In this document: piece by piece, positions 1 through 7,809 of the stretch
How the letters are laid out: every line of letters starts with the position of its first letter
Position numbering within the stretch: position 1 is the stretch's first letter
NCBI GenBank assembly: GCA_017537245.1
Contig: JAFYLD010000036.1
Coordinates: 1 to 46,197 of the forward strand
Length of the DNA: 46,197 nt
Direction of reading: 5' to 3'
DNA from: Clostridia bacterium
Lineage (GTDB): Bacteria > Bacillota > Clostridia > Oscillospirales > Acutalibacteraceae
Translations under genes and position numbers: made by a program
The notes under the pieces: generated by a model
The model's input: the letters and a program-made list of their open reading frames with translations, nothing else
What the model was told of the DNA's origin: nothing
The model's database searches: none

Positions 1-2
1 CA

Positions 3-3000
3 GAGCAACTGGAAAACGAAGGAAAAGACGGCGAGCAAATTTTTAGAGAGTGCGGTATGATTAGGGATGCTTACGGCAAGTGGAAGTATGAGCTTAATAC
101 TAAGAATATAAAGTTTTTTGTGCGCGGAAACCGAAAGAGCGAAGGACATACGTCTAACTATAAGCTAAAAAAAGCTCCTGGTGTTTTAGAAGGAACTCTC
201 GCGGATTTTATAAAATATGATTCTTTGTTTGCTTTGTATCCTCAACTTAAAAATCTAACGGTGGTTGTTAGATATTCGGCGTTGGATACGGTTCGTTTTT
301 ACATTGATACGTATGAAGATAAACCTAAAATTGCTATTAACCAAAAACTTTGTGAAGAGTATGATGCTAGGACTGATAAGATTTTAAAACCCGCTTTATT
401 GCGTGAGATTCAGCGAGCGATTCAGTACTATAATGGCGAAGGGCGAGGCATATCGTTAGAAGTATGGCAGCGTTTAGAGCAAGAGGGTAAAACTCCATAT
501 TCAAGCGAATTGGGTAGACGATTAACAGCCGAAGAAGCTCATCAATATTTTGCCAATAATTATGAAGCGTCTATAGTAGAAAAACGTGCCAAAGCGAGAA
601 ACCTTTTAATAAGATATCCTGAGATAAATTATAACAAGTTAAAGGATACTGTCGCGTATAACATAAATTATGATAGAAATAAAGCGGTTATAAATGATGA
701 AAACGGAAATGCGGTAGTCGTAAAAGATTATGAGAATCCAGTAGCGGAAGAAATCATTGCTGACGAGATAGATCTTGAAAATGAAATTCAAGATAATACT
801 ATTTTGGATGCTACTGATGAATTGGAAAATGTTATAACCGAAGAAGAGGAAAAAACAACTTTTGAAAACGGCGCTTCTAATATAGAAAATTCTTCTAAAC
901 TAAAAAGAATACTAACAACTGCGCATAGAATTCATTATTTGGATAGAAATGATTCAATAAAAGTTACCGCGGGTATTGACAATGCGATTTCTGACGTTGC
1001 GGAAAATCCAAAAGAGTTTGCGCAAAAGTTCAGCGCAGATAAAATAGATGAGTTATCTAACCGAAAATTAAGCCGTTTTGATACTGTTGGTCGAATAATG
1101 AGCGATGACGTTTTGCAAAGATTTAAAAACACGTTTTTGAAGGACGAAAACGGTCGAATTGTTCCATTGTTTTTATTAAAAACAAAGGGTACCGGCGGTT
1201 TTAAACATTCAAAGCTAGGTTTGGTTGCTGGCACTCTAGAATCAGTAAATCAGCAATATTCACTTCTTAATGAGGAGAGTATTGATGGCAAACTTGCTAC
1301 TGTGCAAGAAGTAATCGTGAATATGACAAATCCGTTAGTTCTTGATTATACGCCGTATGAATTATCTATAAATGGTTTGCATGACCTGGTTGATAGAGGA
1401 ATACTTACTTTTAAAGAATTTGTAAGATATACAAATTACAAAAAGAATTTGACAGGTTATTATAGCGAAATACCTACAAAGATTAGAGAGCGTTTGCGAC
1501 GTGCGGGCTATGACGGAATAGTATTTTATAATAATACTACCGATAGCGGATCTGTGTCGGTTGTAGTGTTTGATGAATCGCAAATGCTTGTAGTTGCTGA
1601 AAATGGTGTACTTGTAAACGGCAATGGTATTAGCGAGACAGAAATAACTTCTGACGAACTGAATGACACGAGTAGCTCGGTTGAAAATACTATAAAAATT
1701 GCAATGATTGTAACAGAGCGCAAGTATTCGCACACCTCTACAAGACGAATTATGCCGTCCGAAAAAATTGCAGCAGGTAGTAGTGGTTTTTTAGAAAACG
1801 GCGCTTTGGATTCAAACGATGCGTATGCTTCTTTGAAAAGAAATATCGAGAACAATTTAAATACCAATTTAAGCGGCAAAGATACTGCAAATAGAATATT
1901 AAGCGATGATATGATTGATGAATTTAATAAAACGGCGTTTAAAGACAAAGATGGCAATTTGCTTTCTTTCTTTGCGCATGACTCATATAAAATAAACCTA
2001 AAAAAATCAACCGATATGCGTATGCCGTTTACTGCGTTGAATTCGGCTATCGATGAACTCAGGGCAAAGAAAAATGCGTCTTCGCATGCGCGTCACGGCG
2101 TTATACAAGAGTTTTATATAAATGCTATAAATCCCGTTATTATAAAATCTGATGAATACGATCTTGCTAAAATAGCAAATCAAATATTTATTGATGGCAA
2201 AATTACCAAAGATGAGTATACTCGTATGTGTATGAAAGAGCGCTCGATGAAAACTTTGGTTGAAAGATGTTTAAAAAGAAATAATTATGACAGTGTAATT
2301 CTTATGAAAAATAATGGCGAATGCGCTGTGATACCATTTGACGAGTCTCAAATTGTTCTGGTTGCTACAAATGGCATTTTAGAAAACAATGCATCAATTA
2401 CACCTGGTGATAAGCAACGCTATGACGTTAAGATTCATAATCTAAAGAGTGTGGTTATAGACGAAAATCGCCAAAGTGTGATAAAGGTTGACGCTATTGA
2501 TGATATTTTAAACAAAGACGTTAGCAATACCACAAAGTTAAAAATGTTAACAAAGGTTGTTATGTGTAGCAATAATTCAGAAATAGATTATGATACGGAA
2601 TATCTTGCGGGTAGTAGTGGTGTTTTAGAAAAAGGTGATTTAAACGTATGGCGAGTGAGAAACGTGATAAAAACGCTCATTAATCGCGATGTTTCAAATA
2701 TTGTTATCGCAAAGCAAGATACTGCGGGTAGAAGTTTAAGCCAATATCAAAGAGAATTGTTAAAAGGCAGTATATTTATAGATGATAACGGCAGACCATA
2801 TTCGGTATTTGCCACTAACCCTCATGGTGATAATAGATTATTGCGTGGTTCGCTAGGCTTTAGATTGGGAACGTTAGACGCAGCGCATGAAAAATACTGG
2901 GCAGAAAAGATAAAGTTTGCTCGGCATAACCTTGTTAAATACGAGGAATATTATTTAACTGTAAAAAAAACTTGTTTCTTAATGTTTGATCCCGAAGGCG

Positions 3001-3872
3001 CTACGCCAGGCGAAATAGCAAAACAATTGCTAAATGAAGGCATACTAACCCAAATAGAATATCAACAAATATTGGTAAGAGATATTAAACAAAAGACGGA
3101 ATATTCTAATATTGCAAAGTCAGCTTTGTTTAAACTCCTTAAAAAGAAGGGATTTGACAGTTTGGCATTTATGAGTGATAGGTTTGATGCGGGTAGTATA
3201 GGTTTGGTTGTGTTGGATGGCAACAAGCTAATGCCTGTCGCGGTAGATGGCTTGCCTGTAGAAAATAGTGATAGAACACTTGCAGACTCGAATGAGCCTG
3301 CTTTTTTTATGCCAGAAAACGAGGGCGAGAATTTTGAAAACGAAAATGTCGAAAAAAGTCAGTTGGGAAGTGTTGAAAATGATGATGAAAATGGTATAAT
3401 AAAAGAAAAGCTTGATAATGATACTGGTGTTCCTGGCGAATATACATATGAAATTGTGTGGTCAATACACAATCATTTACTGGTGCGAAAGTGCGGCAAA
3501 GGTTGTTTTGGTAAGAGAATAGAACAAAGTGATTTGAGAGTTGATAATTATGAATTAAAGATCAACTCGAATAACGAAAGTTATTATTTGCAACACCCGG
3601 ATGGCAGATATGTTCAATTTGAAAATATGAAGGATTCTACATTGCAAGATGCTAAACTTGTAAAAAGCGAGAGGTCATATTATCACGTTGATAGGTTATC
3701 TAGTTGTATGAAACAAAAGTTACATAATAAGGCTAAGAGACAACTTGAAACAGCGAATGCGGCAGGATATAAGCTGGAATGGATAGTATCAGATATAACG
3801 GCGGTAGAACAGTTAAGAAGGTTTTTTGCAGAACAAAACATGGATATAATAGTTACATATTGTCCGGAATAG
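3..3872 (+). CDS. phage large polyvalent protein with LPD23-like N-terminus, three ART-like modules and a Tox-REase-5-like C-terminal toxin domain (5' partial)
   Basis: The gene begins before the window. The frame is open from base 3, and the residues before the first ATG (position 57) continue the LPD23-type pattern, so 57 is not the true start. Numbering from that ATG: residues 1-180 resemble LPD23 of phage polyvalent proteins; 342-523, 609-778 and 888-1071 are three diverged tandem modules. Each opens with a D-T-x-G/N-R-x-(L/M)-S motif and ends in a V(F/L)D-type strand, as in the ADP-ribosyltransferase-like domains of MuF-type phage toxins. Residues 1059-1101 are a low-complexity linker shared with a downstream cassette. 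Residues 1102-1271 resemble a restriction-endonuclease-fold toxin, with E1189, D1198 and K1200 (LQDAK) as candidate catalytic residues and a basic helix before the C-terminus. The usual YHGT of active ART modules is missing in all three copies, so they may be structural. The toxin role is inferred. Confidence 0.75.
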   Translation, partial: EQLENEGKDGEQIFRECGMIRDAYGKWKYELNTKNIKFFVRGNRKSEGHTSNYKLKKAPGVLEGTLADFIKYDSLFALYPQLKNLTVVVRYSALDTVRFYIDTYEDKPKIAINQKLCEEYDARTDKILKPALLREIQRAIQYYNGEGRGISLEVWQRLEQEGKTPYSSELGRRLTAEEAHQYFANNYEASIVEKRAKARNLLIRYPEINYNKLKDTVAYNINYDRNKAVINDENGNAVVVKDYENPVAEEIIADEIDLENEIQDNTILDATDELENVITEEEEKTTFENGASNIENSSKLKRILTTAHRIHYLDRNDSIKVTAGIDNAISDVAENPKEFAQKFSADKIDELSNRKLSRFDTVGRIMSDDVLQRFKNTFLKDENGRIVPLFLLKTKGTGGFKHSKLGLVAGTLESVNQQYSLLNEESIDGKLATVQEVIVNMTNPLVLDYTPYELSINGLHDLVDRGILTFKEFVRYTNYKKNLTGYYSEIPTKIRERLRRAGYDGIVFYNNTTDSGSVSVVVFDESQMLVVAENGVLVNGNGISETEITSDELNDTSSSVENTIKIAMIVTERKYSHTSTRRIMPSEKIAAGSSGFLENGALDSNDAYASLKRNIENNLNTNLSGKDTANRILSDDMIDEFNKTAFKDKDGNLLSFFAHDSYKINLKKSTDMRMPFTALNSAIDELRAKKNASSHARHGVIQEFYINAINPVIIKSDEYDLAKIANQIFIDGKITKDEYTRMCMKERSMKTLVERCLKRNNYDSVILMKNNGECAVIPFDESQIVLVATNGILENNASITPGDKQRYDVKIHNLKSVVIDENRQSVIKVDAIDDILNKDVSNTTKLKMLTKVVMCSNNSEIDYDTEYLAGSSGVLEKGDLNVWRVRNVIKTLINRDVSNIVIAKQDTAGRSLSQYQRELLKGSIFIDDNGRPYSVFATNPHGDNRLLRGSLGFRLGTLDAAHEKYWAEKIKFARHNLVKYEEYYLTVKKTCFLMFDPEGATPGEIAKQLLNEGILTQIEYQQILVRDIKQKTEYSNIAKSALFKLLKKKGFDSLAFMSDRFDAGSIGLVVLDGNKLMPVAVDGLPVENSDRTLADSNEPAFFMPENEGENFENENVEKSQLGSVENDDENGIIKEKLDNDTGVPGEYTYEIVWSIHNHLLVRKCGKGCFGKRIEQSDLRVDNYELKINSNNESYYLQHPDGRYVQFENMKDSTLQDAKLVKSERSYYHVDRLSSCMKQKLHNKAKRQLETANAAGYKLEWIVSDITAVEQLRRFFAEQNMDIIVTYCPE
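3234..3359 (+). repeat. toxin-cassette junction repeat, copy 1 (in the expressed gene)
   Basis: This 126-base segment, coding for the linker from PVAVDG to ENVEKS, is identical to 4243-4368, and its first part is repeated at 5463-5546. It marks the exact point where the toxin C-terminus of the long gene begins to differ from the downstream cassette. Confidence 0.95.
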
Positions 3873-3880
3873 GAGTAGTT

Positions 3881-4234
3881 ATGGAAATTATAAAAAATAA
3901 TATTGAAGATTTAATGATTAAAACAGGTTATGAGCATAAGGATAGATATCTTTATGACGAATTGTCAAATAAATACTTCAACTATTGGATGTTATTTGAG
4001 GAAAAAAAAGACGAAATACAAAAGTTGTTAGATGCAACAATTGATACGATTTTATATAGCCAATTCTATTGGAGTGAACATTGTATAAGTAGATTAGAAA
4101 AAATAGGTGACCTCGATAGCGGAAGTATGCAAGAGTATCAATTCCATATTTTTGATGATATGGAAGAAATTGAAGATATAGATTGGGATGAAGTTGGAGC
4201 AGTTGGCGAAGCAATTCAAAATTCAATGAAATAA
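3881..4234 (+). CDS. candidate immunity protein for the REase-fold toxin domain
   Basis: This encodes a 117-residue acidic protein with no signal peptide or membrane segment. The ATG at 3881 is preceded by GGAG seven bases upstream and lies nine bases after the toxin stop, so the two genes are probably co-translated. An earlier in-frame start would overlap the toxin gene by almost 100 bases and has no ribosome site. I do not recognise the family. The C-terminal third is rich in Asp and Glu (DDMEEIEDIDWDE), a common property of proteins that neutralise basic nucleases. Position directly after a toxin C-terminus and before the next cassette is the main argument for immunity. Confidence 0.6.
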   Translation: MEIIKNNIEDLMIKTGYEHKDRYLYDELSNKYFNYWMLFEEKKDEIQKLLDATIDTILYSQFYWSEHCISRLEKIGDLDSGSMQEYQFHIFDDMEEIEDIDWDEVGAVGEAIQNSMK

Positions 4235-4242
4235 AATAACAT

Positions 4243-4368
4243 CCTGTCGCGGTAGATGGCTTGCCTGTAGAAAATAGTGATAGAACACTTGCAGACTCGA
4301 ATGAGCCTGCTTTTTTTATGCCAGAAAACGAGGGCGAGAATTTTGAAAACGAAAATGTCGAAAAAAGT
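4243..4368 (+). repeat. toxin-cassette junction repeat, copy 2 (start of the silent cassette)
   Basis: It is identical base for base to 3234-3359, including a run of seven T. It begins six bases after the in-frame TAA at 4237-4239, and directly after it the sequence changes to the AHH toxin domain. Recombination between this copy and copy 1 would fuse the AHH domain in frame to the long polyvalent protein and delete the first toxin and its immunity gene. Confidence 0.95.
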
Positions 4369-4749
4369 ATGTTAATAACTGTTGAAAATGGTAACGTTCA
4401 TGATATAATTGACCATACAGAGAAAAATGTATTTAATATTGATTCTTTGCCTTGGCAAACACATCATTTTGCAACTAATAAAAACAAAAAATTCACTCCA
4501 TTATTTAATGCAATCTTAAAAAAATATGCTTTAACACTTGATCAACCTTGGAATAAAGAACTTATGAGACACAGTGGTAAACATCCGTATGATTATCATA
4601 AATTTGTTCTAGAATCAATGAAACTATGCGAGCACCTGGCAAAGGGAGATACTGAAAAGTTTATTAATGAGTTTGGTAAATATAAAAAGAAAATAATTGA
4701 TAACCCATCTATGTTACGAAAGGATTTTTGGAAAGGAAAAAAATTATGA
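4261..4749 (+). CDS. orphan AHH/HNH-type nuclease toxin cassette, probably silent
   Basis: The frame opens after a TAA at 4237 and has no start codon with a ribosome site: TTG at 4261 and ATG at 4318 both lack one. The first part repeats the junction linker. From about base 4440 the protein has W-Q-T-H-H-F-A-T-N-K, then DQPWNKELMRHSGKHPYDYH. This is the pattern I associate with the AHH branch of HNH/endonuclease VII toxins; the HH pair and the later H-x-G-x-H-P-x-x-Y-H are the presumed metal and catalytic residues. About 127 residues are specific to this cassette. The stop overlaps the next ATG (ATGA). The toxin part keeps an intact frame, so it is likely preserved by occasional use after recombination. 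Confidence 0.75.
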   Translation: MPVENSDRTLADSNEPAFFMPENEGENFENENVEKSMLITVENGNVHDIIDHTEKNVFNIDSLPWQTHHFATNKNKKFTPLFNAILKKYALTLDQPWNKELMRHSGKHPYDYHKFVLESMKLCEHLAKGDTEKFINEFGKYKKKIIDNPSMLRKDFWKGKKL

Positions 4750-5318
4750 AATATTATTGGATGATGTACGATTTTGATAAAAGTGTTATAGAAAATTATA
4801 TAATCTCAACAGAAACAATAAACGATACGTTACCAGACTATTCTGTTTGTTGTGGTAAATACGTTGAAAATTGGAATCCTGATACAACACTAATATGCAA
4901 TAATCTAGAAGAAACAGTTGTACCCGATTATTTGTGCGACGTTAAAGATTGGATGGTTGTGTCATACCAATTTATTGATGCTATTAGACCATTCGAAGAC
5001 GGCGCCATACAGTATTTACCGATAAAAGTTGATGCGGTTCAACCGCAAATGCAGGGTAAAAAATATTATGTTGCAAATGTTATTAGGGTGTTGGATGTTT
5101 TAGATTATGAAAAATCTGATTGGTTTTATATGTCGGACAATAAAACTAGAGCTTTAGTTTTCGGCGTTCTAAAAAGAGAAGCAATTAAAAATAATCATAT
5201 ATTTATTATAAAGAGAGATCTTCTTTCTGATTGGGTTATTGTTTCTGAAACGGTAAAGGATGTTATTGAAAAGGCTAAATTAGTGGGTTTCAAGTTTTGT
5301 GAAATGTGTGTTATTTAA
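4746..5318 (+). CDS. Imm11/DUF1629-like immunity protein for the AHH toxin
   Basis: This is a 190-residue soluble protein starting at ATG 4746, which overlaps the toxin stop by four bases; GGAAAGG lies just upstream. An earlier TTG/ATG at 4728 is less likely. The layout fits the DUF1629/Imm11 family: an AIQYLPIKVD strand, then YYVANVIRVLDVLDYEKS, and a C-terminal segment IVSETVKDVIEKAKLVGFKF, which resembles the family ending in S-E-x-V-x-x-A-I-x-x-A-x-x-x-G-x-x-F. From family knowledge, DUF1629 proteins occur beside AHH nucleases in polymorphic toxin loci, which supports the pairing. It could be translated even if the toxin cassette is not, giving protection against related phages. Confidence 0.7.
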   Translation: MKYYWMMYDFDKSVIENYIISTETINDTLPDYSVCCGKYVENWNPDTTLICNNLEETVVPDYLCDVKDWMVVSYQFIDAIRPFEDGAIQYLPIKVDAVQPQMQGKKYYVANVIRVLDVLDYEKSDWFYMSDNKTRALVFGVLKREAIKNNHIFIIKRDLLSDWVIVSETVKDVIEKAKLVGFKFCEMCVI

Positions 5319-5462
5319 TAGATATTATTCTTGGAAATCTAAACCATTGGAAATAGATAGAATAAGTACAACAATCGATGGTTGTGTCATTAAACTAAAA
5401 CTCCGGACAGTATTGCCAACGAATGGTTAAAGGAAACAAAAGCAAATATAATAATATTAGCG
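5319..5462 (+). other. remnant DNA between cassette 2 and the third junction repeat
   Basis: No open frame longer than about 35 codons is present. One frame from 5399 reads TPDSIANEWLKETKANIII and then runs out of frame into the third repeat. This looks like the decayed C-terminus of a third toxin or immunity gene, but it is too short to assign. Confidence 0.4.
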
Positions 5463-5546
5463 CAAGCTAATGCCTGTCGCGGTAGATGGCTTGCCTGTAG
5501 AAAATAGTGATAGAACACTTGCAGACTCGAATGAGCCTGCTTTTTT
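5463..5546 (+). repeat. toxin-cassette junction repeat, copy 3 (end of the array)
   Basis: These 84 bases match 3224-3307 exactly, extending ten bases further upstream than copy 2. The T run is six instead of seven, so the frame reads EPAFLFE and then stop. This may be the original C-terminus of the polyvalent protein before toxin cassettes were added, or a frameshifted relic. A strong terminator follows at once. Confidence 0.9.
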
Positions 5547-5568
5547 ATTTGAATAAATTTATAAATTG

Positions 5569-5599
5569 CGCAGGTGTGATTTTCGCACCTGCGTTTTTT
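5569..5599 (+). terminator. intrinsic terminator closing the toxin array
   Basis: An 8-bp perfect stem CGCAGGTG/CACCTGCG with a 9-base loop is followed by six T. It separates the toxin array from the baseplate gene. Confidence 0.8.
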
Positions 5600-5616
5600 G
5601 AAAGAGAGGAAATAAT

Positions 5617-6513
5617 ATGGCGATAAATAAAATTGAATACAAAATAAGCGCTAGTGGTATAACACCATCGGTAGAGCAATTTGCCGGTACTAAGGGTGAT
5701 CACTGCGCTACGAAAATATGCATCAGTATAGATGATGGATTATATGCTTCGATTATTGAAGATTATAAGAATTGTAACGTGCTTTACCGATTTGACGTTT
5801 ATGACGGCGAGGGTGGTATATGGCAAAGCGAAGTTAAAACACTAGAGCAAAATCCTAGTTTAATGCTTGAAGAAAGACACACTCGCCAAGGCGGTAAAAT
5901 AATGATTTATTTGGTTATTACCGCTTTGTCGCAAGACAAGAAAACCGAAATGGAATTATATTCGTTTCCGATTTCTTTGAGACTAAGGAATCGACCCGAA
6001 GGGGCACATCAATCGGGCGAAAATTACGAGAGTGTTTCGGCGCTTGCAGAGAAAGCGGCTGCATCTGTTGTTGAAGCGCGCGAATTTGCGAACGCGGTAA
6101 TCGAAAAGCTAAAAAATGGAGAATTTGATGGTAAAGATGGCGTTTCGGTAACGCATGAATGGAATGGTACGGTTTTAACCATCGAATCGGCTAGTGGTAA
6201 AACGTCGGCTGATTTAAAAGGAGAAAAAGGCGATAAAGGTGATATGCCCGACGTTAGTAACTTTGTGATAAAGGTTAATGGCGATCTATATACAGATCAA
6301 ATGTATGGAGTTGACCTTTGGGGTAATCCAATTACACTTAAAGTTGATGATTTAATGATGTTCGAAAGTGGTGTAGCCTACCAAGACGTCCCTCGAAGAA
6401 AATCGAGTGGTAATATTATGACGAACACTCCTGTTGACGATTTGGATTGTGCAAATAAGAAATACGTTGACGATAAGCTTGGCAATATCGAAACCTTGTT
6501 AGGAGGTATTTGA
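5617..6513 (+). CDS. BppU-like phage baseplate upper / receptor-binding protein
   Basis: This is a 298-residue protein with AGAGAGG ribosome site before ATG 5617. The first ~130 residues look like the beta-sandwich N-terminus of BppU-type baseplate proteins: a linear-potential motif (YRFDVYDGEGGIW) and a final strand before RLRNRPEGA. A helical stretch (about 140-168) follows, then one short collagen-like patch (GEKGDKGDM). The C-terminal ~60 residues end in a YVDDKLGNIETLL segment typical of trimeric tail proteins. The next gene starts two bases after its stop, so they are translationally coupled. Confidence 0.7.
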   Translation: MAINKIEYKISASGITPSVEQFAGTKGDHCATKICISIDDGLYASIIEDYKNCNVLYRFDVYDGEGGIWQSEVKTLEQNPSLMLEERHTRQGGKIMIYLVITALSQDKKTEMELYSFPISLRLRNRPEGAHQSGENYESVSALAEKAAASVVEAREFANAVIEKLKNGEFDGKDGVSVTHEWNGTVLTIESASGKTSADLKGEKGDKGDMPDVSNFVIKVNGDLYTDQMYGVDLWGNPITLKVDDLMMFESGVAYQDVPRRKSSGNIMTNTPVDDLDCANKKYVDDKLGNIETLLGGI

Positions 6514-6514
6514 T

Positions 6515-7324
6515 ATGAGCATAGCAAGTGAAATACAAAGATTACAAACCGCAAAGGCTGATATTAAAGCCGCTATTGAGGAAAAAGGCGTTACTGTTGG
6601 CGATGGAACGATAGACACTTATGCTACAAAGATAGGTGAGATATCAGGTGATAGTGGTGACTACAAGCAAGGCTACGAGGATGGCAAAAACTCGGTTGTA
6701 GATTTAGCAAGATATATAATACACCGACCACAGTTTACAAGTCTTAATATATTTGGTACAAGCGAAGCGGTATTAAATTTAGATAGTATTCGTGCCGATG
6801 GCGGTGATTTGTTGAATATGTTTAATATAAGCCAAGCAGAAAGAAGTAATACTACTGTGGAGCATTTAACTATAAATTGTCCTACTTTGCTACAAAGTAT
6901 TCAACAAATGTTGTTTTGTTCTAATAATGAAAGCTATGATAGAACATTGAAAAGGTTGACTTTTAATATTGATACTCAAAAATGCACTAATTTTAATTAT
7001 GCTTTTAGTGGGTTGGTAGCGTTAGAAACTGTTGACGGTATGCCTTTGAATTTTTCAGCAAACGCACAGGCAACGCTCAACTTGTTTACCAACGATAGAG
7101 CATTAAAAGATTTTAGAGTAGTCAAAGAAACTATTTATAAAAATTTTAATATACAACATTGTAGCCTATTAAGCACCGACACAATACAAAGCATAATTGA
7201 CGGACTTGCCGATTTGACGGGCGGTACTGCTCAAACACTTACATTACATGCAACAGTAGGTGCTAAACTTACTGATACGCAAAAGGCAACCATTACCGCA
7301 AAAAATTGGACTTTAGTATATTAA
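6515..7324 (+). CDS. phage tail fibre-like protein with BspA-type repeats
   Basis: This 269-residue protein starts with a pattern common to Clostridia phage tail proteins: MSIASEIQRLQTAKADIKAA, then a short G-x-x-x-x-Y-A-x-K-I motif. The middle (about 90-200) has irregular Leu/Asn-rich beta repeats resembling BspA-like leucine-rich repeats, plausible for surface binding. The C-terminus ends with LTDTQKATITAKNWTLVY, a typical closing motif of such proteins. It probably acts in host recognition together with the upstream baseplate protein. Confidence 0.6.
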   Translation: MSIASEIQRLQTAKADIKAAIEEKGVTVGDGTIDTYATKIGEISGDSGDYKQGYEDGKNSVVDLARYIIHRPQFTSLNIFGTSEAVLNLDSIRADGGDLLNMFNISQAERSNTTVEHLTINCPTLLQSIQQMLFCSNNESYDRTLKRLTFNIDTQKCTNFNYAFSGLVALETVDGMPLNFSANAQATLNLFTNDRALKDFRVVKETIYKNFNIQHCSLLSTDTIQSIIDGLADLTGGTAQTLTLHATVGAKLTDTQKATITAKNWTLVY

Positions 7325-7336
7325 GGAGGTAAAAAA

Positions 7337-7510
7337 ATGAAACAAGAAATCGTAAAACAAATCATTTTAACTGCCGATTACGGCAAATATCTTACAAATG
7401 GCGAAACATACGGAAAAACAGTTGTGTTGCCTGAAAGTGCTGACGTATTAGCTTGGTATGAAATTACCGATACAGAATACGAAACTGTACAAGAGGTGGT
7501 GAACGTATGA
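7337..7510 (+). CDS. small phage tail-region protein (57 aa)
   Basis: The ATG at 7337 has a perfect AAGGAGGT site seven bases upstream, and the stop overlaps the next start (ATGA). The product is short and acidic, with no membrane segment. I do not recognise a family. Small proteins of this kind commonly sit between tail fibre and holin genes in Clostridia prophages. Confidence 0.7.
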   Translation: MKQEIVKQIILTADYGKYLTNGETYGKTVVLPESADVLAWYEITDTEYETVQEVVNV

Positions 7511-7788
7511 ACGTAACCACTTTGGTCACCTTGATAGGTGAAATAGGTGTGCTTTTAGGAGTTGTAGTACCGCTTGTCATTTCGGTCAAAAAGGTAGCAA
7601 ACGGTACTAAATGTCAATTGCGTAGTGAGATGTTACGCATATATTATCATCATTATACTGTAGGTGAAATAAGACAGTATGAATACGAAAACTTTGTAGC
7701 GCTTTATGAGGCATATAAAACACTTGGCGGAAATTCTTTTATAGATAAAATCTATGAAGAAATTAAGCGCTGGGAAATAGTGTCATAA
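7507..7788 (+). CDS. small membrane-anchored phage protein, lysis-region
   Basis: This is a 93-residue protein with one N-terminal membrane segment (about residues 4-27, rich in Leu, Val, Ile and Gly) followed by a basic/aromatic soluble domain containing RSEMLRIYYHHYT and YEAYKTLGGNSFIDKIYEEIKRW. That soluble motif recurs in small proteins next to holins in Clostridia phages, so a holin-like or accessory lysis role is likely but not proven. It overlaps the previous gene by four bases. Confidence 0.6.
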   Translation: MNVTTLVTLIGEIGVLLGVVVPLVISVKKVANGTKCQLRSEMLRIYYHHYTVGEIRQYEYENFVALYEAYKTLGGNSFIDKIYEEIKRWEIVS

Positions 7789-7809
7789 ATTTAGAAATGA
7801 GGTAAATAT

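Noticed and set aside
57..59. ATG 57 as the true start of the polyvalent protein
   Set aside because: The frame is open to base 3 and the upstream residues continue the LPD23-type pattern, so the gene starts outside the window.
3779..3880. Longer start for the first immunity gene
   Set aside because: It would overlap the toxin gene in another frame and lacks a ribosome site; ATG 3881 has GGAG at the right distance.
4728..4745. Earlier start for the Imm11-like gene
   Set aside because: ATG 4746 overlaps the toxin stop and has GGAAAGG at a suitable distance; the upstream start has no ribosome site.
3234..5546. CRISPR or insertion-sequence explanation for the three repeats
   Set aside because: The repeats are in-frame coding DNA, are far apart and have no short regular spacers, terminal inverted repeats or transposase.
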